This document shows, piece after piece, positions 12,528-22,934 of a stretch of 32,152 nucleotides of DNA (position 1 is the stretch's first letter; each line of letters opens with the position of its first letter). Below the pieces are notes generated by a model that saw only the letters and a list, made by a program, of their open reading frames with translations, searched no databases and was not told the DNA's origin. Source of the DNA: Dipetalonema caudispina (taxonomy: Eukaryota; Nematoda; Chromadorea; Rhabditida; Onchocercidae); NCBI GenBank assembly GCA_013365325.1, contig JABVXV010000512.1, positions 1-32,152 of the forward strand, in the 5' to 3' direction. The position numbers and the translations under genes were made by a program.

Positions 12528-13659
12528 CATTAACTTTTCCATTTATATTTATCAGTATTATTGGAAGGAAAAAACAAGAAGAAGCAACTTTTTGCCAACT
12601 TGATCATTTTGTATTTTAAGCCTTTTATTAACAGTAAATCACAGCAATAAATTTATAAAATCGACAAAATTTGTCTTTAATAATGTTAAAATAATCAGAA
12701 GAAAGAAAAACAAAAAATGTTGATTACTATTATGATTAACTGTAATCAAATATATCAATCATATAACTGAAGTAATTCAATCTGCCCAGATAATCATCGT
12801 TTTCACAAAAAGAGAGAAAGATTTAAAAAAAAAAAAAAATGGCCATTACTGAAGAAGCTACCCATGGATAGAGAGATGCAAAAAATGATCCTGATATCGA
12901 TCCGCTCTTCTGATTCTATTAGAAAATACGATGATCAAAATATAACAACAAATTCTTTAGCAATTTCGTTGGTAACATGAAAAACGATGAAATTGACTTT
13001 ATCACTCTCAATATTTCGATGAGAAATTCCACCTTCTGAACAAACAATTTATTCATGAAAACGGATAAAAATTGAATATGTATGAATTTCAATTTTTCCA
13101 TTTTGTATGCAATATTTTTTTTTTTTTCAAATCTGTATGAATTTTATACTTTTTATTTTTAGCATTCATTGCTGAAATTAATTGCTTCATTTGTTCATCT
13201 GAAAGAATCTCTGAGATTTTTCAAATTTTAAATCATATAAATTGCAATGATAATGAAATAATTGGCAATTTTTAAGATGCAAAATTTGTTGATACAATTT
13301 AGTTTTTCATTGAGAACAATTTAATAAATGGCTTTGATAATAACAGTCATCAGATCGTATGGAATGTATGTTTAATTAAATTTAAAAGAGCTTTACTAAT
13401 TCCAAGGAAATATTATCATGAATAGTCAATAAACTTATCAAAATGTAACGAATTGTATGAGATGATTGCAAATAATTGATGGAATGATTTTTGATGTAGA
13501 TTATCTTGAAAACGTTTGACAAAAATTCAAACAATTTCTCGAGAGAAAAACATCTCGAAATAATTCGATTTATTGTAAAATAGCTTTTGAAAATTTTTGC
13601 AATGAATTTATTTACCTTTCCACAGTCACATGTATATATGACACATGAAGATGATCGAA

Positions 13660-13667
13660 TATAAAAG
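13660..13667 (+). promoter_or_regulatory. TATA-box-like TATAAAAG
   Basis: An exact TATAAAAG lies within GAATATAAAAGAAT, and the same 14 bases recur at 17687-17700. It is about 370 bases upstream of the plus-strand cysteine-rich gene, with an exon-like stretch ending GAAG and a GTAAGT donor at 13786 between them. It could drive a 5' non-coding exon or be chance in AT-rich DNA. Confidence 0.25.
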
Positions 13668-14036
13668 AATATTTCAAGAAATCTAATAAAAATGTTGCAA
13701 TGTTGTCACCAGCGGAGAAAAGATTTATTTAAGGAGCCATAAATCAGAATTGTTTTCAGTATTTCTTATCACAGATTGTTGAAGGTAAGTTACGCTACGT
13801 TGATTAGTAAACATGAATGCATTCATTCCACTAATCATGTCAAAATAATTTATTCGCAATTTTTCAAAATTGAAAAATTGAGAGCGAAAGATTTTTTGAA
13901 TTCATCATTTTACAATAGTATGAAAATATGGCAGATAGTTTTAAACAGTGAAATAGACATTATTTTGATTAAACAATCGTTTTCTTTCTACCAAAAAAAT
14001 AATTAATACGAATATTTCAAGGTAAATTAAGTCTCT

Positions 14037-15042
14037 ATGAAAATTTTGATCCAGATTTTGCTCATGTTTAACATATGTTTTCTGATTGCAGAACTGCAGA
14101 TTTCCAAGTTGGTGAGTTGTATTAAAATATAGCAATATTGATTGATTTTAGCAATTGTGTAATTTATCGAAAATTATCATTTAAGGTGTATTTTCTGCTT
14201 GACTGTTTCATTGACATGATATAAAACTTGTCTATAACTAATAGAAAGTAAAAAATTTCCAGTTAAAAATTGATCCATCTCCCGATCATTTCATATCGAA
14301 TGATATGAACCTTTTTTGTAGAATGTTACAAACAGTACTGCAAATGTAATGCCAACAAATTATTATGGCGCATCTTTCATAAACACCGATGGGATGTAAG
14401 CGCTTTTCACGTCACTACCAAATATTTACGCTTTCTAAAGGTTACGGTTGAAATGTATTATGAAATTTTTCGATTTTATTCAAAACTTATTAATATCGTA
14501 AAATTTTTAAAGATACATTTTAGGCGAAAATGGTGCACATCTCACGTTGATTGCTACGATGTGCGTGAGCCAATTTATTGGTGTCGCTTAGCTCAAAATC
14601 AGCAATGGACGTTAGTTATTATAATATTGAAATTTAAACGCAAATCCAAGAAAATTACACACATTATATCGTAGGCTTCAAATTAATTTGATATATGAAA
14701 CTTTTTCATTCAGGAAATTTGTCATGCATTTTATCCTTCTTCCATGAATCATTAAAAATTGAACAATTTGCATTGCATCCAAATTTTCTTGTACAAATAC
14801 TTTTTTTTTTGCACTCATTCATAATCAAATCTTTTCCAACGAATATCATCGCTTTTATTTCAAAATGAATAATGAAATTTGTAAAAATTTTATTCAGTGA
14901 CAAAGGATGTTACTGCGATCCGATTCTAAAGGCATGCATCATTGAACGGATAACTAGACTTGGTCCAACAACTACAATTCGGAATTATGCATATTGTACA
15001 AAACAAGCTTATTGGAGATGTCCACCTTTTCGAAACTTATAA
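14037..15042 (+). CDS. Secreted cysteine-rich protein, plus-strand paralogue
   Basis: Four exons, 14037-14111, 14322-14395, 14524-14610 and 14898-15042, encode 126 residues. Introns of 210, 128 and 287 bases have phases 0/2/2, with donors GTGAGT, GTAAGC and GTTAGT. Exon 1 is a signal peptide starting MKILIQILLMFNICFLIAE. Exon 2 starts NVTNST, giving two N-glycosylation sequons that the minus-strand copy lacks. Eight cysteines follow the family spacing, with CTSHVDCYDVRE in exon 3 and GCYCDPILKAC in exon 4. Most differences from the minus-strand copy in exon 3 change the amino acid. The base pair before the leader region is AAG rather than CAG (ATTAAG, five bases before the ATG), a possibly weaker trans-splice site. 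Secretion is inferred from the signal peptide; function is unknown. Confidence 0.85.
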
Positions 15043-15303
15043 ATATCGTCTAAATTTTCATTTTTCTTCTGAGAATTATGTAAATGCTGCAGTTCAATTA
15101 TTACGGTTGTTCAGATAAATTGTGCAATTTTTGCATGAGTGCTTTTATATGAAGTAACGTTTGATAAATAATAATTTGATATATTGTATGATGAAATGCA
15201 GTAAAGGTTTCTATTTCAATAGAAAATGAAAATAATACCACGTACTTCTATTTAGCATAATAGATTCGAATTTTCCTCTTCGCTTCTAATTAAAATCTAA
15301 TTA

Positions 15304-15309
15304 AATAAA
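15304..15309 (+). terminator. Candidate polyadenylation signal AATAAA
   Basis: AATAAA 262 bases after the stop of the plus-strand cysteine-rich gene. The same element is conserved at the mirror position 10608-10613 of the inverted copy. Confidence 0.3.
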
Positions 15310-15499
15310 ATATGACGATTACTGACTTTTCGTTATTAGCATGGAATAATACTCTTTTCAAATATCAATTACGTTTTAATTAAAAAAGAAAAGAAAATTT
15401 CAAAATAACAAAAATCGTTTTAATCACATTGCTTTTTTAAAGCATTACAAAATTAATAATGTCAAAAAGAGCAATGTTAAGATTTTCCTAATGATTTGA

Positions 15500-15836
15500 T
15501 ACATATTTTTTATGTCAAGCCGATTTTCTCCCACTAAAACGAATTGTTGGCCCACAATATACTATGAAGCGCATTTATACAAATTTCTCCTTCCTACAAC
15601 TGAATCACTTTTTTGGTTGATCATTGAAATAAGTGACGATGAAATTTCAGACAACTACTAATTTGCATGGCTTGCTTATGTAATTATCTTTGCTCCTATT
15701 CTGCACTGCTTGAAAACACAGTCTTCCATCAAATTAACTCACAAACACTGCTTATTATTGCAGCCCAGTTGTAGGCTGTTTTGTTTTGAGTCCACAAATT
15801 GCCTTTGGCAGAATTCGCAAAATTTAAGAATCCTAA
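15500..15836. other. Highly conserved non-coding 3' flank block
   Basis: Compared with the reverse complement of 10110-10440, this block has no difference over about 100 bases (from GTCAAGCCGATTTTCTCCCA onward) and about five differences in the next 130. Adjacent exons differ at 15-21 percent of positions. Two tiny open frames overlap in it: MKRIYTNFSFLQLNHFFG on the plus strand and MRFIVYCGPTIRFSGRKSA on the minus strand. A conserved non-coding RNA, a regulatory element, or recent gene conversion would each explain it. Confidence 0.7.
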
Positions 15837-15839
15837 TGT

Positions 15840-18800
15840 GATGAAGTGTTGTTTATAAAATTTTTTGTTTCTTTAACATCATTCAGAAATTAGTTCTTTG
15901 CTTTGCTTAAATTTAAGTTTCAAAATATTGCTTGCTTTCTCGTTACCTTTTTTCGTTTTTTATTGATTCCGCATAGATTTTTTTGATCACTTCTGAATAC
16001 ATTTAACATTACTTATTGCATGTCATTCTGCTGATCGTATATTTTTGCACTCAATTGGCTTTCATTTTATTTATATGTAACCGACAGGTAAGAAGTACAA
16101 ATATCTGATGCAGAAAGTCAATTTAAATTATCAATTAAACTCCAGAAACTATTAGATTACCATAAGTTAGCAGTTCTATTGAATGAATCGATTTTTCAGT
16201 TTCATGTTGGCTTAATTAAATTTTGAATTCAGTACAGTTTGTAATATTTACTTTTCAAATACTAGTGAATTCTGTAAAAGTTCATTTCCAAATAAATTGG
16301 CATATTTTAAATTATAACTGGCTATAATTGGCATATCATTAGTGTGTTACCAGTAATAAGTTACAAGATATTGTTGCTCAACAAAATTAGCATCAATTCA
16401 GTAACAGTCGTTTGAACTTTTTATAAATTTACTGAAGATATCAGTCATATTTTAAGCATTAAGAAAGTCTAAATTGCTTACTTACAGATTCATGCTGGTA
16501 TAATTGATAGAATTAGCATAGATTATGAATATATTATGTAATCTATTAGCAATAAACTTTAAAAATACCTTCTTCTTCTTCTTTTTAAATTTTCTCTGAA
16601 CAATTGTTAAATTTGCATTAGTATCAAATAATATACACTCTTATTCATCCATAACAATATGAGCCAAGTTTTGAATTATGTAACATATTGCCTATCAAGG
16701 TGTAAAAAAAAAAAGAATAGATGAAAAAATCTATACTTAATATTACTACTTTAATTAAATTTGGAATATTTTGCAATATTATCACAATACAACAGACAAA
16801 TTTATCCTTATCTTAATTTCATCTATCATTATTTTCCTACAATCTAACGGTGATTATAAGATGAAATGAACATATGGATATATGCAATATGTTTAAAATA
16901 TAATGAACCGTTTATAATTCACTAAAATTTAGTGACATAAATAGTAAATGACATAAATGTTTTCATTCAACTATTTGTAGCGAAAGTTTCTGTTGCACTG
17001 AATGATTCATTTGATTTAAATCAAAAGAAAAAAAAAAAAAAAACGATGAGTGAAAAATTCAATGCGACAATGATGATTATTTCTGTTGTAAAAAAAATTA
17101 GGATCAAATTAGGAAGCTAATTAGTTTCAAAATGATGGAAGAATTTTTTTTTTAACTTTTCTTAGAAAATTTAATGTTCCATTTTTATATAAGGAAAAGT
17201 AAAAATTTCACAAATTAGATGTATTTATTTGCTAGTTAAAACATCCTTGCTAATATTTTGTCATATTTGTTATAGATGAATAAAGGAAAATATAACAATG
17301 ATTATACAAATATTCATTTTACCCAACAATTAGGTTAAAAACTACCAATATCATTAGACGAGCATGTAATCAATTGAAATTTTCTTTCGAACTTCGATTT
17401 TTCAGGACATGAATAGTTAACTGGTTTCAGGCTTTTTTTGTTTTGTTTTTTTTTTGAACCTGATTCTAATTTTGACGTAACATATTAGATACTTATTTTA
17501 CCACTAATATTGACTAATATGTTGAACGTCTGAAAAAAATTTCATCTTTTTTAATGAGTGAATTTATTGGATAAATGTCCTTATGATGATAATTTCAATT
17601 TTTTTTCTTCATAAACTTGTTTTCCTGCAAGAAAAAAAAAATATTGACATTAAAACAAACCATGCTGAAATTCTTCGGGAAACACTGAATATAAAAGAAT
17701 GGAAAAACAAAAGGTATGAAATTTTCAGCAGTTCATTTTGTTAAACTCATTTTTGTTATCAACATTGTTGGACAATTTATTGTAATACTTCGATTGTTAC
17801 GTCTTCTGATAATACAATAACATATCCAATGTGAACTTGATTAAAAATGATATATTTTCAGTCGTTGACAATACATATGTAAAATATAAAATTGTACCCA
17901 TCTTTTTTTTTTTTTTTAATTCTTTACATGAAATTTCTCCTAGCTGTCATAAAAATTAATTTATAGCCACTAATAGAAGCAATAATGGTTTTCATTTTCA
18001 ATTTCACAAAACAAAAAAAAGAAAAAAAAATCGCATCAATCTCGTAAATTTTTACGATGTATTTTTTATACGCACGTGTTTAAGTTTGCAGTTTTATGTA
18101 AGTATACGTAAACGTTAGATGAATAACGAAACACTTTACGTGGTTTATTCTTTTCTCCTAATTAATTTTTCTTTTCTTTTTTTTTTCAGAAAAAATTAAT
18201 CTAAGCTTGTTAAATTTGCATCTTCTCTTAGATACTAAAATTTGGTTTTAAAATTAAATTTTTAATTAAAATAAAACAACTCTTGGAATTTCTTTTTTCT
18301 ATAAACTTAGATTATTTTGATTATCCATTTGATTGCTATTGAACCGGAAATGTTGTCAATGTTAATGAAATTCAATTGTAGATGTTTTAGGTTTCTTTTT
18401 ATTCTGCTGTATTTTTCCAAATCTTTTAGGTTTACGGTCATATCAATATATTAATCAAATTTTTGAAAATTCCTTTTACATTATCATTTTTTGCATAAAT
18501 GTTGCTTTGCTTTCATTTCACTTTATCATATGGCGCATATTTGAATTTTATTCATTACTAAGTCATTCATCATATAATAATATTTTAATTTAAATTTGAA
18601 AATAAAATTACAGAAGAAAGAGACAAATAAATTCTTAGAAAATAACAAGCAGATACTTAATGACGCATGTGAAAAAAATGTAGTAAAAAAAAAAATTAAT
18701 AAATTAAGAAGTAGAAACAAGAAAAAAGTCTTTGTCGAAAGGTAAATTTCACCGTATTAATCAAATGATGTTGCTCATTAAAAGGACGTTCAAAATGTTG

Positions 18801-19110
18801 ATAATATTGGAAATTTCTAGTTTTTTTCCTTTTTTTTTCTTTTGAAAAAAGACAATTCTTCATTTTCTCCATCAAATCTTCTTTGCCAATTCTTCACATT
18901 TAGTCAAAAATTTTCCATCTTTTAATACAAAATGTGGCTCCAAAACTCTTTTATTTTTGATTTTTCTAACTTTTATTCTGCTTTTTTGTTATTTTTAATG
19001 AAAAATTTTAATTATATATATATATATATGTGTATGCTAAAGCATCCTAATGGAATTATCAAATGAATGATTATAGGTATTGTTACATGTAATCATCTTT
19101 TATTTATTTC
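15840..19110. other. Intergenic AT-rich DNA between the two families
   Basis: No confident gene. A strong donor (CGACAG/GTAAGA) at 16089 follows a hydrophobic open stretch (LHVILLIVYFCTQLAF) that has no ATG or clear acceptor. A hydrophobic 34-residue frame with a TATA-like box sits at 17690-17820 and is listed separately. An (AT)n run lies at about 19011-19029. Confidence 0.65.
17716..17820 (+). CDS. Weak candidate hydrophobic small ORF
   Basis: The frame starts MKFSAVHFVKLIFVINIVG and is hydrophobic for its whole 34 residues, like a signal peptide or membrane segment. TATAAAAG lies 26 bases upstream (17690-17697). A GTAATA donor-like site inside the frame could end it as a first exon, but no matching downstream exon was found. 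The length is within chance expectation. Confidence 0.18.
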   Translation: MKFSAVHFVKLIFVINIVGQFIVILRLLRLLIIQ

Positions 19111-19112
19111 AG
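19103..19112 (+). promoter_or_regulatory. Probable spliced-leader acceptor for gene A
   Basis: TTTATTTCAG ends eight bases before the ATG at 19121, with no exon recognisable upstream. This matches the short leader-to-ATG distance usual for trans-spliced nematode mRNAs. Confidence 0.6.
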
Positions 19113-19120
19113 CAAAGCCA

Positions 19121-20378
19121 ATGCCGCAAATTCTGCTTATTTTGACTATGTAAGTGAATTTTGGAGCAATTTTTATAAATCTGATAACTAATTTTCCTTG
19201 AATGTTAAAAAAAAATTTAACAGTAAAAAAAATTAATACCTAAAAGTGAAACGTCTTATATGAATTACAAAAAATGTTCATGTAACTATTTTGGCTAATT
19301 TGTAGAAAAAAAAAAAGTGTTGTAGTGAGTTAAAAATGAATAGAAAAATTTTCTGAAATTTGCAGCATTTTTGTTACTTATCGTCTCAGTTGAATTTAAT
19401 ACAGTACGAAAAAATGTCATATTTTCAAGAAAATTATCATATTTTTAGCTCATTGTCTTTGATGATATCAGCTAATGCTGCAGCAATCAACTCATTCAAT
19501 GGTAATATAGTGGGAGATAATGTTAGTTTTAAAATTTACTTTTTAAAATTTATTTCGTCTAATTCTGCTATCGCATCAATTCTGGAAATGTAAATTAATC
19601 AATTTATCAATTTACATTTAGATTTTCTATATCATTAAAATTCATTGCTATCAGTTCAAGCATACTATCGCTTTCAAATCAAATTAAGTGATATGGTAAA
19701 TAAAAGAAATAAATAACATCTTGACAAAACTATTCAGACGTAGAGTTTCATTTTTGTCTTTCTTTTCTTTTTTCTTTTTTTCTTTTTTTTTTTTTTTTTT
19801 GCAAAAAGTTATTCTATTCATTTTTTGCTTTTCAGTCATTGAACAATAACGCTAATCAAGGTTTCGATCGTAATCCACCACAAAGCACTGAAAGACCACC
19901 AACCACCACTGATATCACAAAATATTTACCGTATTATTTTAATCCACCGTACGGTATACCATTACCTAATAGAGGTGATATGGGATATTTGCCACCGAAT
20001 ACCAATCGTAATACCGGCATCCCATCATCTATTGCTGCTGAAGAACAAGGATATTTATCATATATTCGTAATATTGGTAGTGGTAGGAGCAATGATCAAT
20101 ATTTATCGGTTCTTGGTCGAACAGGATATTTGCCTTTTATCAATGATAACAATGATGATAGACGTGGAAGTGGTAGACGGAATAGAGGCGGTAGACGACG
20201 TGGGAGAGGTAGACGACCTGGTAATCGTAGACGATTAGATAATGATGAAAGTGATTACGAAGATGGAATTGGTTATATTCCTGGAGGATATTTAGCACTT
20301 ATTAGAGGAGCATATGGTATTCAACCTACTGTAAATCCATTACATATTTTTAACTGGGCTTCATATACTATCATCTGA
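19121..20378 (+). CDS. NSFN-family secreted protein A, GYLP repeats and RGG tract
   Basis: Exons 19121-19149, 19449-19521 and 19836-20378 encode 214 residues. Intron phases are 2 and 0, with donors GTAAGT and GTTAGT and acceptors TTTTTAG and CTTTTCAG. Residues 1-20 form a signal peptide (MPQILLILTISLSLMISANA) with likely cleavage after Ala20 or Ala22. Residues 24-34 are NSFNGNIVGDN, and exon 3 opens SLNNNANQGF. A Pro/Thr-rich segment follows, then spaced Tyr-Leu/Ile motifs at about residues 63, 84, 106, 122, 131, 180 and 185 (KYLP, GYLP, GYLS, QYLS, GYLP, GYIP, GYLA). Residues 143-167 are almost only Arg, Gly and Asn, followed by an acidic run at 168-178. No cysteine. It is the longest member of the tandem family. 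Low-complexity, probably disordered and extracellular; the function is not recognised. The basic and acidic blocks could bind polyanions or mediate assembly, which is inference. Confidence 0.83.
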
Positions 20379-20579
20379 TAATTTTGTATTTCTTTCCTTC
20401 TTATTTTTGTGATTTGAAATCTTTTCCTCATTTTACAACAAAAATTTTTGTTGGTTTATGCTATTTCTTAGCTAGAATTAAGAAATCTTTTAATTTCTGA
20501 TGATACTATTTGTTTGTTTGTTTGAATGATACTTATGTTAGAGTTGCCTAATATTTATATTTAACAAAGATGGTAATTT

Positions 20580-20585
20580 AATAAA
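20580..20585 (+). terminator. Candidate polyadenylation signal AATAAA
   Basis: First AATAAA after the stop of gene A, about 200 bases downstream. Another lies near 20843, inside the repeated block listed next. Confidence 0.4.
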
Positions 20586-20798
20586 TTGAAATGGAAGTTA
20601 AATTGAAAGATTGCTGTCCTGTATTTTGACTTTTTAGCAGAAAAAAACTTTTTTCTTTGGTAAAATTTTTAAATATTACAACTTTTCTTTGCTCCACACT
20701 GTTCGAAATCCATTTCGCATTATTTTCACAAACTGTCAAAATGAATTATGAAATATTTTCATAGTTTCTTCTTTTTTTTTTTTTATTTTCTTGCTATT

Positions 20799-21050
20799 TC
20801 ATATATTCTACTTCCTCCTTAACAAGTGCTATTATGATGGAAAATAAAGTGCAAAATACCATCGTTTTTTTTTTTTAAGAATCATTTTACCTATGTGTTA
20901 TCATTCACAGTCAAAATGCTTAAAATTAAAATATATAACCTGTTTATTATTTATCTTTTTGAAAATTTTCGTTGCTCTTTAATTACTTTCATTTATTCGA
21001 CTTCCTTCTTAATAAGTGCTATGATAGGAAATAAAGTACTAAATACCATC
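20799..21050 (+). repeat. Pair of diverged direct repeats
   Basis: About 65 bases at 20799-20863 recur, diverged, at about 20989-21050. Shared strings include ACTTCCT, AAGTGCTAT, AAATAAAGT and AAATACCATC. It is probably an old local duplication downstream of gene A. Confidence 0.7.
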
Positions 21051-21860
21051 CCAAAATACCTAATTTAGATTCGCTGAATTTGTCGAAAACATTGAACACT
21101 GGTGAAGTGCATTTTATTTATCTAACAGATAGAAATGTGTGGTGATGAAATAAAATTATTGACTTATTTTACAAATATAATTAAACACTCCCATAGTTTC
21201 CTTCATTTACTAGTTGATTTACATCGAAAAAAATTTCAAATAAACTAAAAATTTTGAAAAAAACTGAAAAACTTACAAAGATTTGATCAAACTTGCTACT
21301 TTTCTTTTTTTTCCTCCATATGATAATGCCACAATCAAAATTTAACTAAAAATGAATTCATGTATTTATTAAAAAAAAAAAAAAAAAAAAAAAAGAATGA
21401 GGAAGAAACAAGAAAAAAACTATTTATTGCACTTTTATGTACGGTAAGTTCAAAATTGGTTCGATTCTTTCCATTTAAATAAAAAATTAAGAAGTAATTC
21501 GTTCGGCGACATTAACAATGACAAGTGTGTCATCATTTTGCCGTAACAATTTTATCGTTTTTTCAAATTAAAATCATTGTGAATTATAAATACTAACGAA
21601 ACGATAATTCGTATACTTGTTACAGCAAGAAATTTTAATGACATTGTGATGAAATTTTTGAAAATTAGATAGCTTAACAAATTTTTGAACTGTTTAAAAT
21701 ACAAGTCTGTGCCACAATGATGTATACAGATCCAAGGGAAAAGAATTGATGAAAATCTCTGCATTTAATGATACAATAGTTATTTTTCTCAAAACCTCTA
21801 ATTCTTACATTCTTGTAATCTGTATGAATATTAATTCTAACGTTTGAATTTCAAAATTTC
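21051..21860. other. Intergenic DNA between genes A and B
   Basis: AT-rich, with a run of 24 A residues at 21371-21394. A minus-strand open frame at 21552-21764 (70 residues, containing MSLKFLAVTSIRIIVSLVF) is hydrophobic but lacks an acceptor or other support and is not called. Confidence 0.6.
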
Positions 21861-21903
21861 ATATTTCAGATTAAAGACAAATTTTTTGGAAGCTTACATC
21901 GAC

Positions 21904-22466
21904 ATGAGCTTTTATTTGCCGATAATTCTGTAAATTTTTTACACTTGCATAGTAAAAAAAAAAATGATATTATAAATCTTTGATAGTTCGCATACCAACA
22001 ATCAACTATGGCATTTTTTAAAATAATTAATGAAATCTCAGCATTTAATAATATAGTAGCTTTTTTAAATTTTATAATATAGTAGATTTTTTTTTAAATT
22101 TCCTTTTCAGAATATTCCTTATTTTCCATTGTATCCACAGTGAATTAGTGATTAATTCATTCAATCGTAATTTAGTCGGTGATGGAGTAAGTTTTGAAAA
22201 TGTTTGTTCTTTTTGTTAAAAGAAAATTATAAACTATATTTAATTGAAATTATTGATTGCTAGCTATAATAGATTTTTATTTTAAAAATTTTCAGAAGCT
22301 TAATGGAATTAATTTTTCAACTTCACCGTATAACGCATTTTTGCCGGCATTCGGAATGGCACCAAATGATTTTGCAGGTGTAGCAATACCGGATATATAT
22401 ATACCACAAAATATACCCAGTGATAGTGTGATAATTAATGCTTTCAATGATATGATAATTCCATGA
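21904..22466 (+). CDS. NSFN-family secreted protein B
   Basis: Exons 21904-21929, 22111-22186 and 22296-22466 encode 90 residues with phases 2 and 0, as in the other members. Donors are GTAAAT and GTAAGT; acceptors CCTTTTCAG and AATTTTCAG. An ATATTTCAG site 34 bases upstream of the ATG is the likely leader acceptor. Residues 1-19 are a signal peptide (MSFYLPIILIFLIFHCIHS). NSFNRNLVGDG lies at 24-34, and exon 3 opens KLNGINFSTS rather than SLNNN. The tail is short, uncharged and hydrophobic with repeated Pro (FLPAFGMAPNDF, then AIPDIYIPQNIPS) and ends NDMIIP. A minus-strand open frame over exon 3 is a shadow. The position and exon structure identify it as a family member, although the tail shares almost nothing with A beyond the FLP-type motif. 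Confidence 0.78.
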
Positions 22467-22519
22467 TTTATATTACATGAAAATCTTAAGTTTTTTAAAC
22501 TCAAAGTATTATTATTGGA

Positions 22520-22525
22520 AATAAA
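22520..22525 (+). terminator. Candidate polyadenylation signal AATAAA
   Basis: AATAAA 54 bases after the stop of gene B, a normal distance for a short nematode 3' UTR. Confidence 0.6.
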
Positions 22526-22850
22526 AATATTCTTGCTGATTATCTTGCAATTTAGTATTTCAAATAGAACCTGCCATGATCAATTTTTCTTTTGTTAATA
22601 GTAATGAATGATATAAATGATATCTGGAATGTACCTCATTGAATCAAGAAGAAATGATAAAGGTAATAATTGAGGAGAAAAAACTCATACTGAACAATGG
22701 TACAAAAAAATAAGGGAATGAAATAATTGAAATATATAAATAAAAACTCATATAAAATAAAATCAAATACTGCATCACTTTAAATGTTATGCAAATCAAT
22801 GAATCATTTCTACGATTGACCTAACTAACATATAATCATAAGAATTTTGG

Positions 22851-22934
22851 AATTAGTCAAATTTTGATGGAACCATCGTTAATTATTTTACAAATTAGTC
22901 AAATTTTGATGGAACCATCGTTAATTATTTTACA
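22851..22934 (+). repeat. Perfect 42-bp tandem duplication
   Basis: Two identical adjacent copies of 42 bases (22851-22892 and 22893-22934), each beginning AATTAGTCAAATTTTGATGG. No difference is visible, so the duplication is recent or an assembly artefact. Confidence 0.95.

Larger units (their letters stand above)
11721..13900. other. Spacer between divergent paralogues
   Basis: About 2.2 kb of AT-rich DNA separates the two outward-facing genes and would contain both promoters. It contains a motif cluster at 12480-12527, a TATAAAAG at 13660-13667 and a GTAAGT donor at 13786 preceded by a short stretch after ATCACAG. At 12840-12914 a coding-like frame starting MAITEEATHG is broken by TAG before RDAKNDPDIDPLF. 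Open frames elsewhere look like chance. Confidence 0.6.
14000..15836 (+). repeat. Inverted repeat arm, matches 10110-11720
   Basis: This is the right-hand arm of the large inverted duplication. It ends sharply near 15836, just after the shared string TTTAAGAATCCTAAT. Beyond that the sequence is unrelated to the left arm, which there runs into the truncated pseudogene. Confidence 0.88.

Noticed and set aside
16010..16092. Hydrophobic open stretch before a strong GTAAGA donor
   Set aside because: No ATG, no acceptor and no downstream exon; a lone donor consensus is not enough.
19975..20238. Second plus-strand frame inside gene A exon 3
   Set aside because: Val/Asp-rich frame-shifted shadow of the repetitive coding sequence.
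21552..21764. Minus-strand 70-residue hydrophobic frame
   Set aside because: Length is near chance expectation and there is no leader acceptor, splice signal or neighbour context.
22292..22504. Minus-strand frame over gene B exon 3
   Set aside because: Shadow: the plus-strand exon is fixed by splice phases shared with three paralogues.
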